From Aureobasidium sp. EXF-3400 (taxonomy: Eukaryota; Ascomycota; Dothideomycetes; Dothideales; Saccotheciaceae): 64,000 nucleotides of DNA. Both the position numbers and the translations under genes were made by a program. Positions 1 to 10,659 of the stretch are shown here, in pieces (position 1 is the first letter of the stretch; every line of letters begins with the position of its first letter). The DNA is taken from NCBI GenBank assembly GCA_024195585.1, contig SWBL01000202.1, forward strand, positions 1 through 64,000, given 5' to 3'. The notes under the pieces are model-generated. The model was given only the letters and a program-made list of their open reading frames with translations. It was not told the DNA's origin and did no database searches.

Positions 1-398
1 CTTGCGGAGCTTCTTGATCAGACCCATGGGCTTGCGCTTGAGACCACGGTTGAAGCGTCTGCGGGCACGGGCGTGGACGACATCGCGGAGCTGCTCGGAG
101 GAAAGGTCGAGGAGCTGGTCAAGGTCGATACCACGGTAGGTGAACTTCTTGAAGGATCTCTTGGCCTTGAGGGCTGTTGCGACGACTCAGTCAGTCCATG
201 TTTCCATCTTCCTGCACCCCTTTCGTGGCCTGTCCACAGGGTTTTGTTCCATTGCGCGGTGTCGCGAAGGGGTGCGGTGCGTAAAGAGTCATCTCATACC
301 GGCAGCCTCCTCGGCGTTCTGTGAAAAGCAAGTCAGCGATTGTTCGTAGCGCGGTTAACTGTAGATGGGCGCAGACGTACGTATTCGGTGTCGGCCAT
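1..398 (-). CDS. RPS15: 40S ribosomal protein S15 (uS19), 5' part
   Basis: Small-subunit ribosomal protein of the uS19 family, located at the head of the 40S subunit near the A site. I reconstruct three exons on the minus strand: 398-381 (MADTEY), 318-300 (NAEEAA plus one base) and 173 to the window edge. Junctions are GTACGT...CAG and GTATGA...CAG, with consistent phases (0, then 1). The joined N-terminus MADTEYNAEEAA-ALKAKR runs into the family core [24 protein letters not shown] (shown in pieces: [32 protein letters not shown]) and ends at [11 protein letters not shown] where the window begins, so the C-terminal half is outside. The 18-nt and 19-nt exons are unusually small but restore the N-terminus typical of fungal S15. 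Identity is secure; the micro-exon model is inferred. Confidence 0.93.
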
Positions 399-926
399 TG
401 TGTTGATGTGTCGGTGGTCGAAGTTGTCGGACGCAAGCTGGTTTCGAAAGCCGGCGTAGGCAAATTCGAACAAAATCCTGCCCGGTGCCTCTCGCTTCGA
501 CGTCTGTGCTCAAGTCATGTGACTTGGTCTGTCGCGACAGCAGTGAGTGACCGTAAATTTACGAAGCACCTTGATAACCATCATCTGCAATTGAGTGCGA
601 TGTGGTGCAGAAGGGCATCTGGAAGTAATCCTTCGAGTCTCATATTGACTATTCGTGTGATGCTAAAGTAGTAGAGCAATTTATTGTTAATGTTGGGCAT
701 GTCACATCACGCGCTCGGATATCACATGCAAACAAAAAGTGGAAGATGATGGTCATGGAGGAAATGTAATGTTCTCCATTCGGGGTTCTGGCAGCAATAA
801 AGCATTCAGAATAATGCCGTGCCTTTTCTGGCTGTAGCGTAGAGACCTTTTCCCATGCGCCCGACTGCTCCCAAAAACAGATGCACCCTTCCGCGCCAAT
901 TTTTTTCAACAAACGTGGCGAGACGC
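399..926. other. Intergenic, RPS15 promoter side
   Basis: Holds the upstream region of RPS15 and the 3' flank of the P2 gene, both on the minus strand. I see no supported gene. Nothing else stands out. Confidence 0.6.
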
Positions 927-1323
927 TTAGTCGAAGAGACCGAAGCCCATGTCGTCGTCGGACTCCTCCTTCTCCTCGGCCTTCTCCTCGGCGGGGGCGG
1001 CCTCGGCGGAAGCACCGGCGGCGGGGGCACCACCAGCAGCGGCGGCACCGGCACCACCAGAGGGAACGGAGGCGAGCTTGGCGGAACCCTCGGAGATCAG
1101 CTGCGGATGGTGTAAGTATTGCGCAAAGATTGAAAAAGTTGCAGATTGTCGGATATATGCGTACCTCCTGGATGTTCTTGCCAGAGAGCTCAGAGATGAG
1201 CTTCTCAAGACGGTCACCCTCAGCGTCGACACCGACTGAGGAAAGGACGGACTTGATGTCCTCGGCAGAGGGCTGCTCGTTGCCGGCGAGGTTGAGGAGG
1301 AGGTAGGCTGCAAGGTACTTCAT
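927..1323 (-). CDS. RPP2: 60S acidic ribosomal protein P2
   Basis: Component of the ribosomal stalk that recruits translational GTPases. Two exons: 1323-1165 (53 codons) and 1100-927, with a 64-nt intron (GTACGC donor, CAG acceptor, phase 0). The protein is 110 residues, the usual P2 size. It starts [20 protein letters not shown], has the P2-type helical dimerisation region, then the [16 protein letters not shown] turn, an Ala/Gly/Pro hinge, a charged EEKAEEKEE stretch and the universal P-stalk tail [12 protein letters not shown]. The start is the first ATG in frame and matches the family N-terminus. P2 proteins of several moulds are known IgE-binding allergens, which is family knowledge and not visible in the sequence. 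The opposite strand over this gene has long open frames only because of the GCC/GGC-rich hinge. Confidence 0.97.
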
Positions 1324-1804
1324 TTTGAATGTCTGGATGCGCGCAAAACTTCAGTCAGCGGGTGGTCGTCGGTGGTGTTGATGTTTGAGCGAGAGAAAGA
1401 GCAATACTCACGGTGGAGGGTAACAGAGAAACTAATCAATTTAACCTTGCGGAGACTGAGTTTTTTACTGTCGTGAGGTAGAGGACGAAGTTCACAGAGT
1501 GAGAGGATGATTTTGCGCACCGTGGGCCGGCTGTTCACTCAGGCTTGGCGCTATTGAGCTGATTGGCTGACAGCGCTGCGAATGCACAGACCATTCTGTG
1601 TACGCATGCGGCCGCTGGCTGGAGTGACGGACATATAAGACAGTCGGCGACGGTCAGTCTTGCCCTTCACTTCGCATCTCCCTGTCGCCTCTCGTCATTC
1701 GTATCACCATCACTCTGCGACTCTCCCGCCGCTGGCTGTGACCTTCACAGCATGCCTGGATCTGGCTCGACGACAAATTGCTATCGATAAAGACTTCTGT
1801 AGCC
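1324..1804. promoter_or_regulatory. Shared divergent promoter region, RPP2 / SPT2
   Basis: A 481-bp gap between two divergently transcribed genes. The SPT2 side is pyrimidine-rich (runs of CTCTCC/CATCTCC near 1670-1730), typical of fungal transcription start regions. A TATA-like ACATATAAGAC lies at about 1629. I recognise no defined operator. Confidence 0.5.
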
Positions 1805-2953
1805 ATGAGCGTGAGTCTTCGCTGTCCACGCTTGACCGCACGTCGCCCTGTTCAACCTGGCTGACGCGACCATCAGCTCCTCAACTCCATTCTCTCGTCC
1901 ATCAATGGCGATCAGTCTGCTCCTCCCCGTTCACAGCCGCTCCCCTCTGCCACTAGATCAAATCCGCCGTCGCGCAATTCGACTCCCCACCAAGTGCCAC
2001 CGAAACGGAAAGCCGACGATATCACGGGCGACTCCAAGCCGAAGATCGCAAGAACCGACACCAACACTTCAAGATTCGAACAAAATGCCTCTCTAGCCCC
2101 GCCTCCGTCGCGCAGCACTACCTCTTCCCCAGCTCAAAGACCTGCTGTCCCGCCACCCAAGGCTGCCATCCCCTACCGCGGCAGTGGTCCCTCTGCAAAA
2201 GCACAACCACTCACGAAACCTGCTTCGACCCAATCTGCACCTCTGCGACCACCCCCGGCTTCTACTACCTCATCAGCAGCCTCTGCTCCTGCGAAAGGAG
2301 GTTACTTGGCTGTTCTGGAACGCGCAAAACAAAATGCCGAAGCATCTAAACTAGCTGGCCAGATCAAACACAAACCCGTCGAGAAACTTACCAAGAAGGA
2401 TCGTCAACGCCTTGTCGAAGAAGCTCGTGCCGCGCAAAAGGGCAAACCTCTGCCGAACAAGGATACAAAGATTGGTCTGAAAGCTAGGGGGAAAAGTGCC
2501 GAACCTTTGGTTGATTCAAAGAGCGGTTTATCGATGAAGGACAGGAAGAAGCCTGTAGAAGTAGCATACAAAGGCACAATGCGCCCAAATGCCCCTGCCG
2601 CTCCTGTCTATCGGGGCACCATGGGTGGCCCTGGCGGTGCTGCCGCACGTAAACCACCCGCCAAAGCTCCAGCATCCAGCCGGTCTGGTTACGGCGCTGG
2701 TCGTCGCTACGCTTCATATTCTGACGAGGAAGAGGAAGATGAGGACGATGAGCCGGAAGACGATTACGAATCAGGTTCCGACATGGAGGCTGGCGTCGAT
2801 GAAATGTACGAAGAAGAACAGACATCCGCACGCATTGCAAAGCGTGAGGATGCCATAGCTTTGGCCGAGGAAAACGAACTCAAGCGTCAGAAACTTGAGC
2901 GCAAACGCAAGCTCGAAGCTCTTGCTTCGAAGCAAAAAGGACGCACTTACTGA
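1805..2953 (+). CDS. SPT2: SPT2 chromatin protein (histone chaperone)
   Basis: SPT2 family protein that binds H3-H4 tetramers and DNA during transcription and restrains histone turnover. Exons 1805-1810 (ATG AGC only) and 1877-2953, with a 66-nt intron carrying a GTGAGT donor, GGCTGAC branch and CAG acceptor. The joined start MSLLNSILSSINGDQSAPP resembles other fungal SPT2 N-termini, which is why I prefer it to any start inside exon 2. The 360-residue protein is mostly disordered and rich in Ser/Pro/Ala/Lys. A strongly acidic patch near residues 285-315 (EEEEDEDDEPEDDYES, then SDMEAGVDEMYEEE) is followed by the conserved C-terminal SPT2 helix region (SARIAKREDAIALAEENELK). It ends in a basic KRKLEALASKQKGRTY tail. 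Confidence 0.88.
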
Positions 2954-3977
2954 CCAGTCGACACATCCTCGGTCTATACATACCTTGCTCGATAACTTTC
3001 CTCTTTCACAAACTGGTTTGGAGTATACTGGTCTCATCGGAAGCGTTTCTATAATTCTTTTTTGCTTTTATCTTTTTGCAATCTCTGGGAGCGAAGGGGA
3101 ATGCATTGGGCCGGACTCTAGCAATATTGCTACGAATTGCATGACATCAGTCTCACTAGGGTGCCTACGGGCACTCGTTCTACAAATCTCTCATATCGTT
3201 CCTCATGCCTTGCTTGACTCCAACAGCTCGAAGCTGAATTGACATCGTCTATGCTACGGCTTACGGCTCTTTCATACTCGTACAGATATGCAAACATGAG
3301 CTTGATAAGCAAGACTCAGACGATCGTAACCCCATGGCCGTGATTTATCCACCTACTTTATTTTCACGTCTTCTCATTCACGATGCCTACAGTATATACT
3401 ATTCAAAAGTTGATGTAACTTTCCATCTTGGTTCATTTCTAACAAGTCATACTTGCACAAATCGCCATCTATCGCCTCTGCTGGCAACATCCTCCTCCCC
3501 CACGAACAAAGGGCCGTATGTAGAAAGAGTTTGATTTCTTGATGTCAAGTTTTGGTCTTGGGCTGTCGACATTATTCAATACGCCGAAGTCTACTCCGAA
3601 AGCGCCGAGCAAAACAGGGCGTCTGCTGAACGGCGCCCTGCCAAAAAGTCGAGTGCTCATCTAACCAATCCCAAATTTTTCTTTGCAGTCAGAAAGTTTA
3701 TTGTAGTCTGCAGGAACAATCGCGCCATCCTTGGTACCTGCTTAGAAAAAATTCCATCGTGCTACATCCCTTCGTTACAAATCCAACTTCGAGAATCTCC
3801 TTTCCCGGACAAAGGAAGCGAAACTATTCTTACGCAGGCGAAGGATTGCGTGATTAGACAACATAACAACGCCCTCGAGTGCAAAGAAAGATCAAGACTC
3901 TATTCACTTCCTAATTTTCGCCTCCTTCTCCTACTTCGACACTCTCAATCCCCTACAAGATCTTCCAAACAATCAAT
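2954..3977. other. Intergenic, SPT2 3' flank and CYS3 promoter
   Basis: About 1 kb with only short unsupported frames. The last ~150 bases before 3978 are CT-rich with TCAATC-type start-region sequence, consistent with the leader of the cystathionine gamma-lyase gene. I see no RNA gene. Confidence 0.5.
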
Positions 3978-5381
3978 ATGCAGCCCTCGGAACATGGACA
4001 ACACGGCTTCGGCACGCTCGCCGTACACGCCGGATCGCCGCATGACCCTACTACTGGTGCTGTGATCGAATCTGTAAGTGATATTCTCTAAGCACAAGTC
4101 TACCTACATGCGAACGATCGATCATCTTTCCTCAAAAGTCGGATGATTCAAGACTGGATCCATGACGAAGACTGAGAGCGATGATGCTATTCGTGTTCAA
4201 GCATAAGGATGATGGACTGTCCAAAGACAATAGAATGGTACCATTTTTACTAACATAATCATCAGATCTCTCTTTCAACAACATATGCTCAAACTGCTGT
4301 CGGTCAACCCGTTGGCGCATACGAGTACACTCGCAGCTCCAACCCTAACCGTGACAACTTCGAAAACTGCATCGCAGCACTGGAAAAGGCAAAGTACGCT
4401 CTGGCTTTCAGCTCTGGTTCCGCCACCACAGCCATCATCCTCCAATCTCTGGCCACCGGCTCTCACGTCGTCAGTGTATCTGACGTCTACGGCGGAACCC
4501 ACCGTTACTTCACCAAGGTAGCCAAGGCTCACGGTGTCCATGTCACATTTACCCCTAGCATCGAGTTGGATGTCGAGGCTCTGATCAAGCCCGAGACCAA
4601 GCTCATTTGGATCGAGACACCTTCAAACCCTACTCTTTCTCTGGTCGACATTTCAGCCGTCGCCGCAATTGCACACAAGCACAACATTCTTGTGGTTGTC
4701 GACAACACTTTCATGAGCCCTTACATCCAAAACCCCCTCGAGCACGGCGCAGATATCGTTGTGCACAGTGTAACCAAGTACATCAACGGCCACAGTGACG
4801 TTCTTATGGGTGTCGCTGCCTTCAACAGCGATGACCTCAAGGAGCGCCTCGGCTTCCTTCAGAACGCCATTGGTGCCGTCCCTGGTGCCTTCGACTGCTG
4901 GCTCGCTCACCGTGGTGTCAAGACTCTGCATCTCCGTGCTCGCGAGGCCAGCCGTAACGGTAAGATGGTCGCAGAAGCATTGGCTGCATCTCCTCTTGTC
5001 CGCGCTGTCAACTACCCTGGTCTTGACTCGCATCCCCAGCGCAAGATCGCCCTCAAGCAGCACAGAGATGGTCTTGGTGGTGGCATGCTTTCTTTCCGCA
5101 TTCAAGGCGGCAAGTCTGCTGCTGAGCGTTTCTGCGCAGCAACCAAGATCTTCACTCTGGCCGAGAGTCTGGGTGGTGTTGAGAGTCTGGTCGAGCTGCC
5201 CGCTAGCATGACACACATGGGCATTCCTAAGGAGCAGAGAGAGGCCGCTGGTGTGTTTGACGATTTGGTCAGAATCAGCTGTGGTGTTGAAGAGGGTGAG
5301 GATTTGGTCAAGGATATCATGGCAGCCTTGAAGCAGGTTTCAGGAGAGACCAACGGTGTCAACGGTCACGGCAGCGCTTAG
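3978..5381 (+). CDS. CYS3: Cystathionine gamma-lyase
   Basis: PLP enzyme of reverse transsulfuration, cleaving cystathionine to cysteine, 2-oxobutyrate and ammonia in the cytosol. Exons 3978-4073 (32 codons) and 4266-5381, joined in phase 0 across a 192-nt intron (GTAAGTG donor, ATCAG acceptor), the longest ordinary intron in the window. The product is 403 residues, normal for the family. Diagnostic features are GTLAVHAGSPHDPTTGAV near the start, the cofactor-binding YEYTRSSNPNR, SGSATTAIILQSL, the VYGGTHRYF loop, IWIETPSNPTLSLVDI, VVVDNTFMSPYIQ, and the PLP lysine in SVTKYINGHSDV at residue 203. The ESLVELPASMTH segment and RISCGVEEGEDLV tail are also typical. A cystathionine beta-lyase or gamma-synthase is less likely given the overall match to fungal Cys3. 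Confidence 0.95.
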
Positions 5382-6168
5382 AGATAGAGCATATGAATTT
5401 CTGCATTGTACAATTGGGAAGGGTAATTCACAATACACTATGAACACGAAGGAGACGGAGTCAGGTAGCATAAAAGAGTCACATCCAGACTCTGGATAGA
5501 TAATAGCATGACAGCTTTCTACATGGCGAATCCGAGTAACGTAGCAATTGCAGCCATCTTCGAAGGTAGTCGACAAGTCGGAAGAGTGAAGAAGGGCAAG
5601 CAGCCCCGACGTCCAGCTGAGAGGAAAGAAGTAGCGTTTCGGCAGATTGGCTCCGCACGCGAGACCTCGTGTTCGACCTCACTCCTCGGTACCTCCTTCT
5701 GTACTTACTTACTCCTTTGCTTTCACGTCCGCGCCTGCTCGAACACCGCTCTTGCTGGTATCTCGTTCGTTTTCGCGATGTAGGTCTCGTAAGCTGGAGG
5801 ATTGAGCGATCGTGTCGCGTGAGCTCTCGGCTGCACAAGATCTCTGCGACTCGATCCTTGCCTACTGGCTGTCAAACTGTCAGAGCATTAGGACAGCAGC
5901 GCGTGTTGAGGCTCAGCATGTCGGAGAACGACGATCACCCGTCGCCCTGGATAAAGACGGCAGTTTCAAGGGCCGGCAGCGTTTGTCGGCTTGTCGCGTC
6001 CGACCTCGCGAACGTCGTCGTCACAATGCCAATCCTTGTTTCGCCGTGGGTCTAATGATTTAGAATCGATCATCATGTCAAGGCAAGTCGCTTGGTATCC
6101 CTTTTCCTTTTCCACTCTTGCCTCAATCCACCATACCCAACCTCTCTCTCTACTCAGTCCCCGCAATC
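5382..6168. other. Intergenic
   Basis: Between two plus-strand genes. Contains the 3' flank of CYS3 and a leader rich in CT (CCTCTCTCTCTACTC) directly before 6169. Short frames here show no family similarity that I recognise. Confidence 0.5.
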
Positions 6169-6654
6169 ATGGCCAGCCGTCAGTTCGTTGACCCAGTTCA
6201 ACTCCTCCGAATCACTCCTCTCATCGCAGCGACTTTGACCCTTGATCACGCCTTTGACAGCAACCTCTTCCTGTCAGCGCTGAACCAGCCCGAAACGCGC
6301 TCCAAGAGCAATGCCGCTTTGTCCACATACTTCCCCGTCGTGTCACACGCTGGCTTCTACCGCCGTCTGACTTCCGTCTCCTTGACTTTTGTTGCTTCTA
6401 TCGCCAACCTCTACACTCGTGGCAGCCCGGCACGAGCCTGGTACCGTGCTGGAGCAGTCTTCGCAGTCGCACATTTCATATTCTTGCCCTTTATGCTCAC
6501 GTCTAAGGAAGCCATTCGTACGAACCATCCTGCAAGAGACGCAAATATCGCTTTGGATGAGTGGCTGTGGTTCAACAGACTGAGGGGCATGACTGTTGAT
6601 CTGGCTGCGTTTGTAACTCTGGGCGTTGCTGTTGTCAAGAGTTTGGGCCATTGA
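6169..6654 (+). CDS. Small membrane protein, DUF1772/anthrone-oxygenase-like
   Basis: Intronless, 161 residues. I chose ATG 6169 because it sits after a CT-rich leader and follows CAATC; the open frame extends upstream only through non-ATG codons. The protein has about four hydrophobic segments: near residues 10-30, TSVSLTFVASIANLYT, YRAGAVFAVAHFIFLPFML, and a C-terminal MTVDLAAFVTLGVAVVKSL. A W-x-W-x2-N-x-LR pattern (EWLWFNRLRGMTVDL) precedes the last segment, as in DUF1772 proteins. That family includes anthrone oxygenases of polyketide pathways, but many members have no known role and no polyketide synthase lies nearby. I therefore assign family only, by resemblance. Confidence 0.65.
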   Translation: MASRQFVDPVQLLRITPLIAATLTLDHAFDSNLFLSALNQPETRSKSNAALSTYFPVVSHAGFYRRLTSVSLTFVASIANLYTRGSPARAWYRAGAVFAVAHFIFLPFMLTSKEAIRTNHPARDANIALDEWLWFNRLRGMTVDLAAFVTLGVAVVKSLGH

Positions 6655-7111
6655 ACGTGTTCCTGCGTCAATACGAGACTGGAGGCTGGACATGGGGATC
6701 ACTAGTAAACAATGTCACCCCGAAGACAGGCATGACAATCTTACGCTACCCTGAGCCCCGCGGATCAACGGTATCTCTACACCAGCCATCTCCACGGCTC
6801 TGCTGAAAATCTGCGAGCCAGTTGATGCATGTCGATGCGGCTTCGTCGATGTGCGCGGAATGAGATCTCCGTGGAAGTCCAACTGTGAACGGACGAAGAA
6901 AAGGCAACCAAGGACGGTCGAAGCTTGAGACACCTTTTTCTGTTACTGAAAATGGTATGGACTATGTCCTAAATAAAAGGCTATATAATGTAGTTGGGGT
7001 ATCATAGTGACGATACACTATCGTCAAAGAAATAGAAAGCAGTTCTGTCCTCCCGCAGCAACAAAAGAAATATGATCATCCACCTCGACCCATTAATGTA
7101 CGATGATAAGC
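6655..7111. other. Intergenic, convergent 3' flanks
   Basis: Lies between the ends of two convergent genes. AT-rich near 6950-7080, consistent with polyadenylation regions. No gene seen. Confidence 0.5.
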
Positions 7112-8690
7112 CTAGTAGCGACCCCAGACCTTTGTGTTGAGACCCATGTTGTTTGTGGGCTTACGCAAGGGAGCCTCATCACTATCCGAAGTATGTCTTC
7201 TCGAGTCAAAGTTCTCGCCTTGAGCATCTGTCTTCTCAGATCGCTCAGAAGGTGCGCTCTCGACTTCGACCGTGATTTCGTTGTGTCTGTGTACGACAAA
7301 GCCGTTAGCGATATCCTCGGATTCCTGATCGCGGTCGTGTCCCTGTTCTTCCTCTTCCATGATTCCAAAGTGACTGTGCATGGCTTCTGGTGTCTCCGGT
7401 CTGACGTGGCCGAGTTCGACATCCTGAGGCATTACAGTAGGTTTTTGCACAGAGGCTCTTTTGCTCTGGCTAGTTGTGGTGTTGAAAGTGTAGCCCTTGC
7501 CGTTCATGGTGCCAGTCGAGCTCTCTGGATTGTTGAAGCGAATTGGACCGTTGTCTTGGCCTCGAGCAACAATGGCAATGAGCTCGGCCATGGATAGCTC
7601 GATCTTGAGTTTGACGATATAAGCTAGGGGATGGAACTTTTTGAACGTTAGCTAGGTATATTCAAGAAGGGAACACACAAGAACCACTTACCATAAGATA
7701 TACCAGGGGGTTTTTCAGCGAGAGCATGCCAATGATCAGACAATCCATTGCTAGCGAAAGCAGAATCATGTAGTTGTTGAACTTGACAAGCGGCGAGTAC
7801 TTAGTAAGACCAGGCTTGATAAGTTGCTTCTTCACTACTCTGATGAAGTAATAGTTTAGACCAGCATCAATACAAAGAATGACAACCTTCTCGATCCTGT
7901 CCCAAACAACGTTAAGTTTTTCGTATGTCTCGTTGACTCCAAGCTTCGCCGGAATCCAGATGCAGAACACGCTGATGTTGAGACACAGGACACCGACTGT
8001 AACGCCGATCTTGAGATGCTTTGCTCGCCTCCGGTTGACCATCAAGATCGATACGCGGTTGATGATGATCTGGAAAAGACAATGCACCTGGACAACCCAG
8101 AAGGATAGGATGGCGAACAAGGTGTAGACGCTGTTCCTGTCAGTCGTGGTACGACTGTTCGATGTTATGATATCTTACTTCAGAGGTAGTGGTCCTTGTA
8201 GGACAAGCCAACACACAATACTAAGTCCAAGACTCGAAGCCAGCTCTGCCCAAACCATCCAGATATATGGATGATTGAGATGACCGTTACGCCTCTTCCA
8301 CATGTGCCTCGTTTGTTTGATAGCAGTCCATGTCGTCAAGAAGCCGAATCCAAGTGTGAATCCCCAGGTGATAGATATAATTGACAGATCTGTTTCGCTC
8401 GAGACCTGGTTTCTCTTTTCGATGAGATCCCTAACAACAAGGAAAGATGACATGACAGGCAATGCCCAGATCCTAGGAGCCTGGTGAATAAGGAACGTAT
8501 ATAGTCAGCCGACAACGATTGAACGACCCAAGCGGACGGGTCTTCCTAAGGTTATGAAATAGTTCAGCACTCTCATCCTGGGGGCGACGAGTAAGGTGAG
8601 GGAAGGACGATCCATACGTAGGACGTGCTCGGAGAGTTCAAGCATTGACTCGCATGCCCTACAACGCGACTCATTTTGTTGTTGGCTCAT
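7112..8690 (-). CDS. Fungal seven-span integral membrane protein, function unknown
   Basis: Four exons: 8690-8571 (provisional), 8480-8179, 8136-7692 and 7636-7112, with phases agreeing throughout; 463 residues. Introns: 90 nt (weak GTGCTG donor), 42 nt (GTAAGA...CAG), 55 nt (GTAAGT...AAG). Hydrophobic segments appear in order: LPVMSSFLVV; ITWGFTLGFGFLTTW; MVWAELASSLGLSIVCWLVL; YTLFAILSFWVVQVHCLF; GVTVGVLCLNISVFCIWIP; VVILCIDAGLNYYFIRVV; YMILLSLAMDCLIIGML. Then comes LKNPLVYLM-FHPLAYIVKLKIELSMAELI and a long hydrophilic tail. This layout and the NYYFIRVV...KFNNYMI...SLKNPLVYL motifs belong to a large Pezizomycotina family of uncharacterised membrane proteins. Exon 1 is uncertain because an alternative in-frame donor (GTCGCC) would remove six residues. 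No function is assigned. Confidence 0.72.
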
Positions 8691-10659
8691 ACACCTGTGA
8701 TTTTACGAAACTGATTTCAGGTATTACAACATCGTGCTCGGACATGAGAACTCTAAAAACATGGTCCTGCCAGGCTTCAGGGTAATGTTTTCCGAGAATG
8801 CCATGCTTTTCAGTCGGTCTTCAGGTACATCTTGTGGCTGTCCAGAAATATTGCATGTACCTGAAAGTACAGCTTTAGGGTGCGAGTAATGACTCCGCTG
8901 AAAATCTGTAGAACTTTGGATGATGTGCGCTGCGTTGCGTGGATGTGCAGGCTATGCTCCAACAACAAGCTCCATTCCTGACTCTGTACCAATGACTCGA
9001 TGTTACTCCTCGCAGCTCAGCGTATCAAGTGACTCTTGTTGAAACACTGTGCGGGTGGTTCAACGGGTTGATGCAGATTCGGAGACCGCAAGAATAGAGG
9101 AAGATCTCCCCCAGGCGATCGACCGGCCCTAAGCGGATCACACGTGCGTCGGAGATCCGTGCTTCTTACAGTCGGCTCAGCTCTTGTTTGTGCATCAACT
9201 TCTTCGGTTTTGTTTTTTCCAGATCGCAAGCGTCAATCAGGGTTGTTCTAGGATCCACTGTTCCAGCTTCTTCTTGCCTTCAAGAGCGTTTATCAGGATT
9301 CTTTGCCTGCTCGAGACTGTCTTTTGGAAGATTCTGAAAACTTTTCGAAGCCCAAGTACGACTCGCTTTCCCTCAATAGAGTTCCAGTAAACGAATGTCC
9401 AGAGTCACACCGAGTAAGTACCAGCACCAACGCCGCGGACATGGGTAAGATAAGGTACGGGAACAGATCACAGTCCGCTCGGACGGGCGTCGGGGAGTTT
9501 TTCGCACGCATTCACCCCACAGTCTACCTATGATAGTCCAGCATAGAGCATTTACCTGTGTTGGCAGACATTGCAACATTGGTGATCTTGAATCTGTATA
9601 GCTAGAGAACAGAATATTATCCTCATATCAGCTGACATTGCCCATTTCTCACCATTGTCGACCAAGATCTCGAAGCACTAGACGCTCTTGTTCGATTCAT
9701 CAACCATTACAACACAGAAGCCATCAATTCTCGTCTATCATTCTCTCTGCCAGCCCCGCGTTCCTTTTCGCAGCTCGGACCGACCGAATTTGCTAGGATT
9801 AGCAGATGCTACCGCTTCTCAATGTCGTGGCGCAAGATGAGCTCAGGGATGCAACAACTCAATTCATCACTATCATCGACTATCTATCTGCAAAATGCAT
9901 CGGCGCTTGACGGCAAGTCAAGGCCACTGAAGGTAGTTGTGTTTCAAACCGAGGGTCCAAATTATGGTTTACCCTAGGCCATGAGCAAATTCTATAAGGT
10001 TGAGAATACGATGCTTCCTCGAGCACGAGAACTTTCCCTGCATGGAAGGTCCCAAGCACCAACACTCGAGTAAAGAATTTTACTATGCTCGACGTGACAT
10101 ATAGGGCACAACCATAATGTCATATCCAGATTTCGATGCATGCAAGCAATGGTTCTAACGGAACGCCACAAGGACCATGGACATAACTCACACAAGCCAT
10201 CACATAAGTCTTTGACAATCTGGACTCCTCCCAGCTCACCGACTCAGATCGACAATATCATCTAGGTCATTCTAATGTCTTCGCACAGGACCACAGACCG
10301 GACACTCTGACACATGGCTCACCCAATCTCGGAGTAATGTTCCGGCGCAAGTTGTTGGTCAAATCTTCGCTAAAATACCTTGGTCGGCGCATTTGGAAGA
10401 GTACGTAACCTTGGCAATTCGTGTTCTGTCTTCACATGTCGCTGGTATTGATTCGTGCAACAGCTTGTCTCTGTGGATCGTGGAGCGGCGTCGTCTTCAC
10501 CGAAAGTGTGTCCTATGCATCTATGAAGGTCACAGATAGAGTAACGCCAGGGTCGCTGCTCACCGCCTTGGCAGATTCTCCATGATGACCTAACTTCTGT
10601 AAAACGTTCGCAACAATCATACTTTAGAATGCTTCGTACACACGAAAACTCTCCTACAC
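8691..10659. other. Gene-poor stretch
   Basis: About 2 kb without a supportable gene. It contains a perfect 10-bp inverted repeat at 8821-8864 upstream of the membrane-protein gene. Several short frames on both strands lack coding character. No tRNA found. Confidence 0.5.
8821..8864. repeat. Perfect 10-bp inverted repeat, 24-nt loop
   Basis: TCAGGTACAT at 8821-8830 is the exact reverse complement of ATGTACCTGA at 8855-8864. It lies about 130 bp upstream of the start codon of the minus-strand membrane-protein gene, so it could be a cruciform, a transcript hairpin or a dimeric protein site. No function can be assigned. Confidence 0.6.

Noticed and set aside
806..1306. Long plus- and minus-strand frames over the P2 gene
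   Set aside because: They are shadows of the GCC/GGC-rich hinge of P2; only the spliced minus-strand frame gives the P2 protein.
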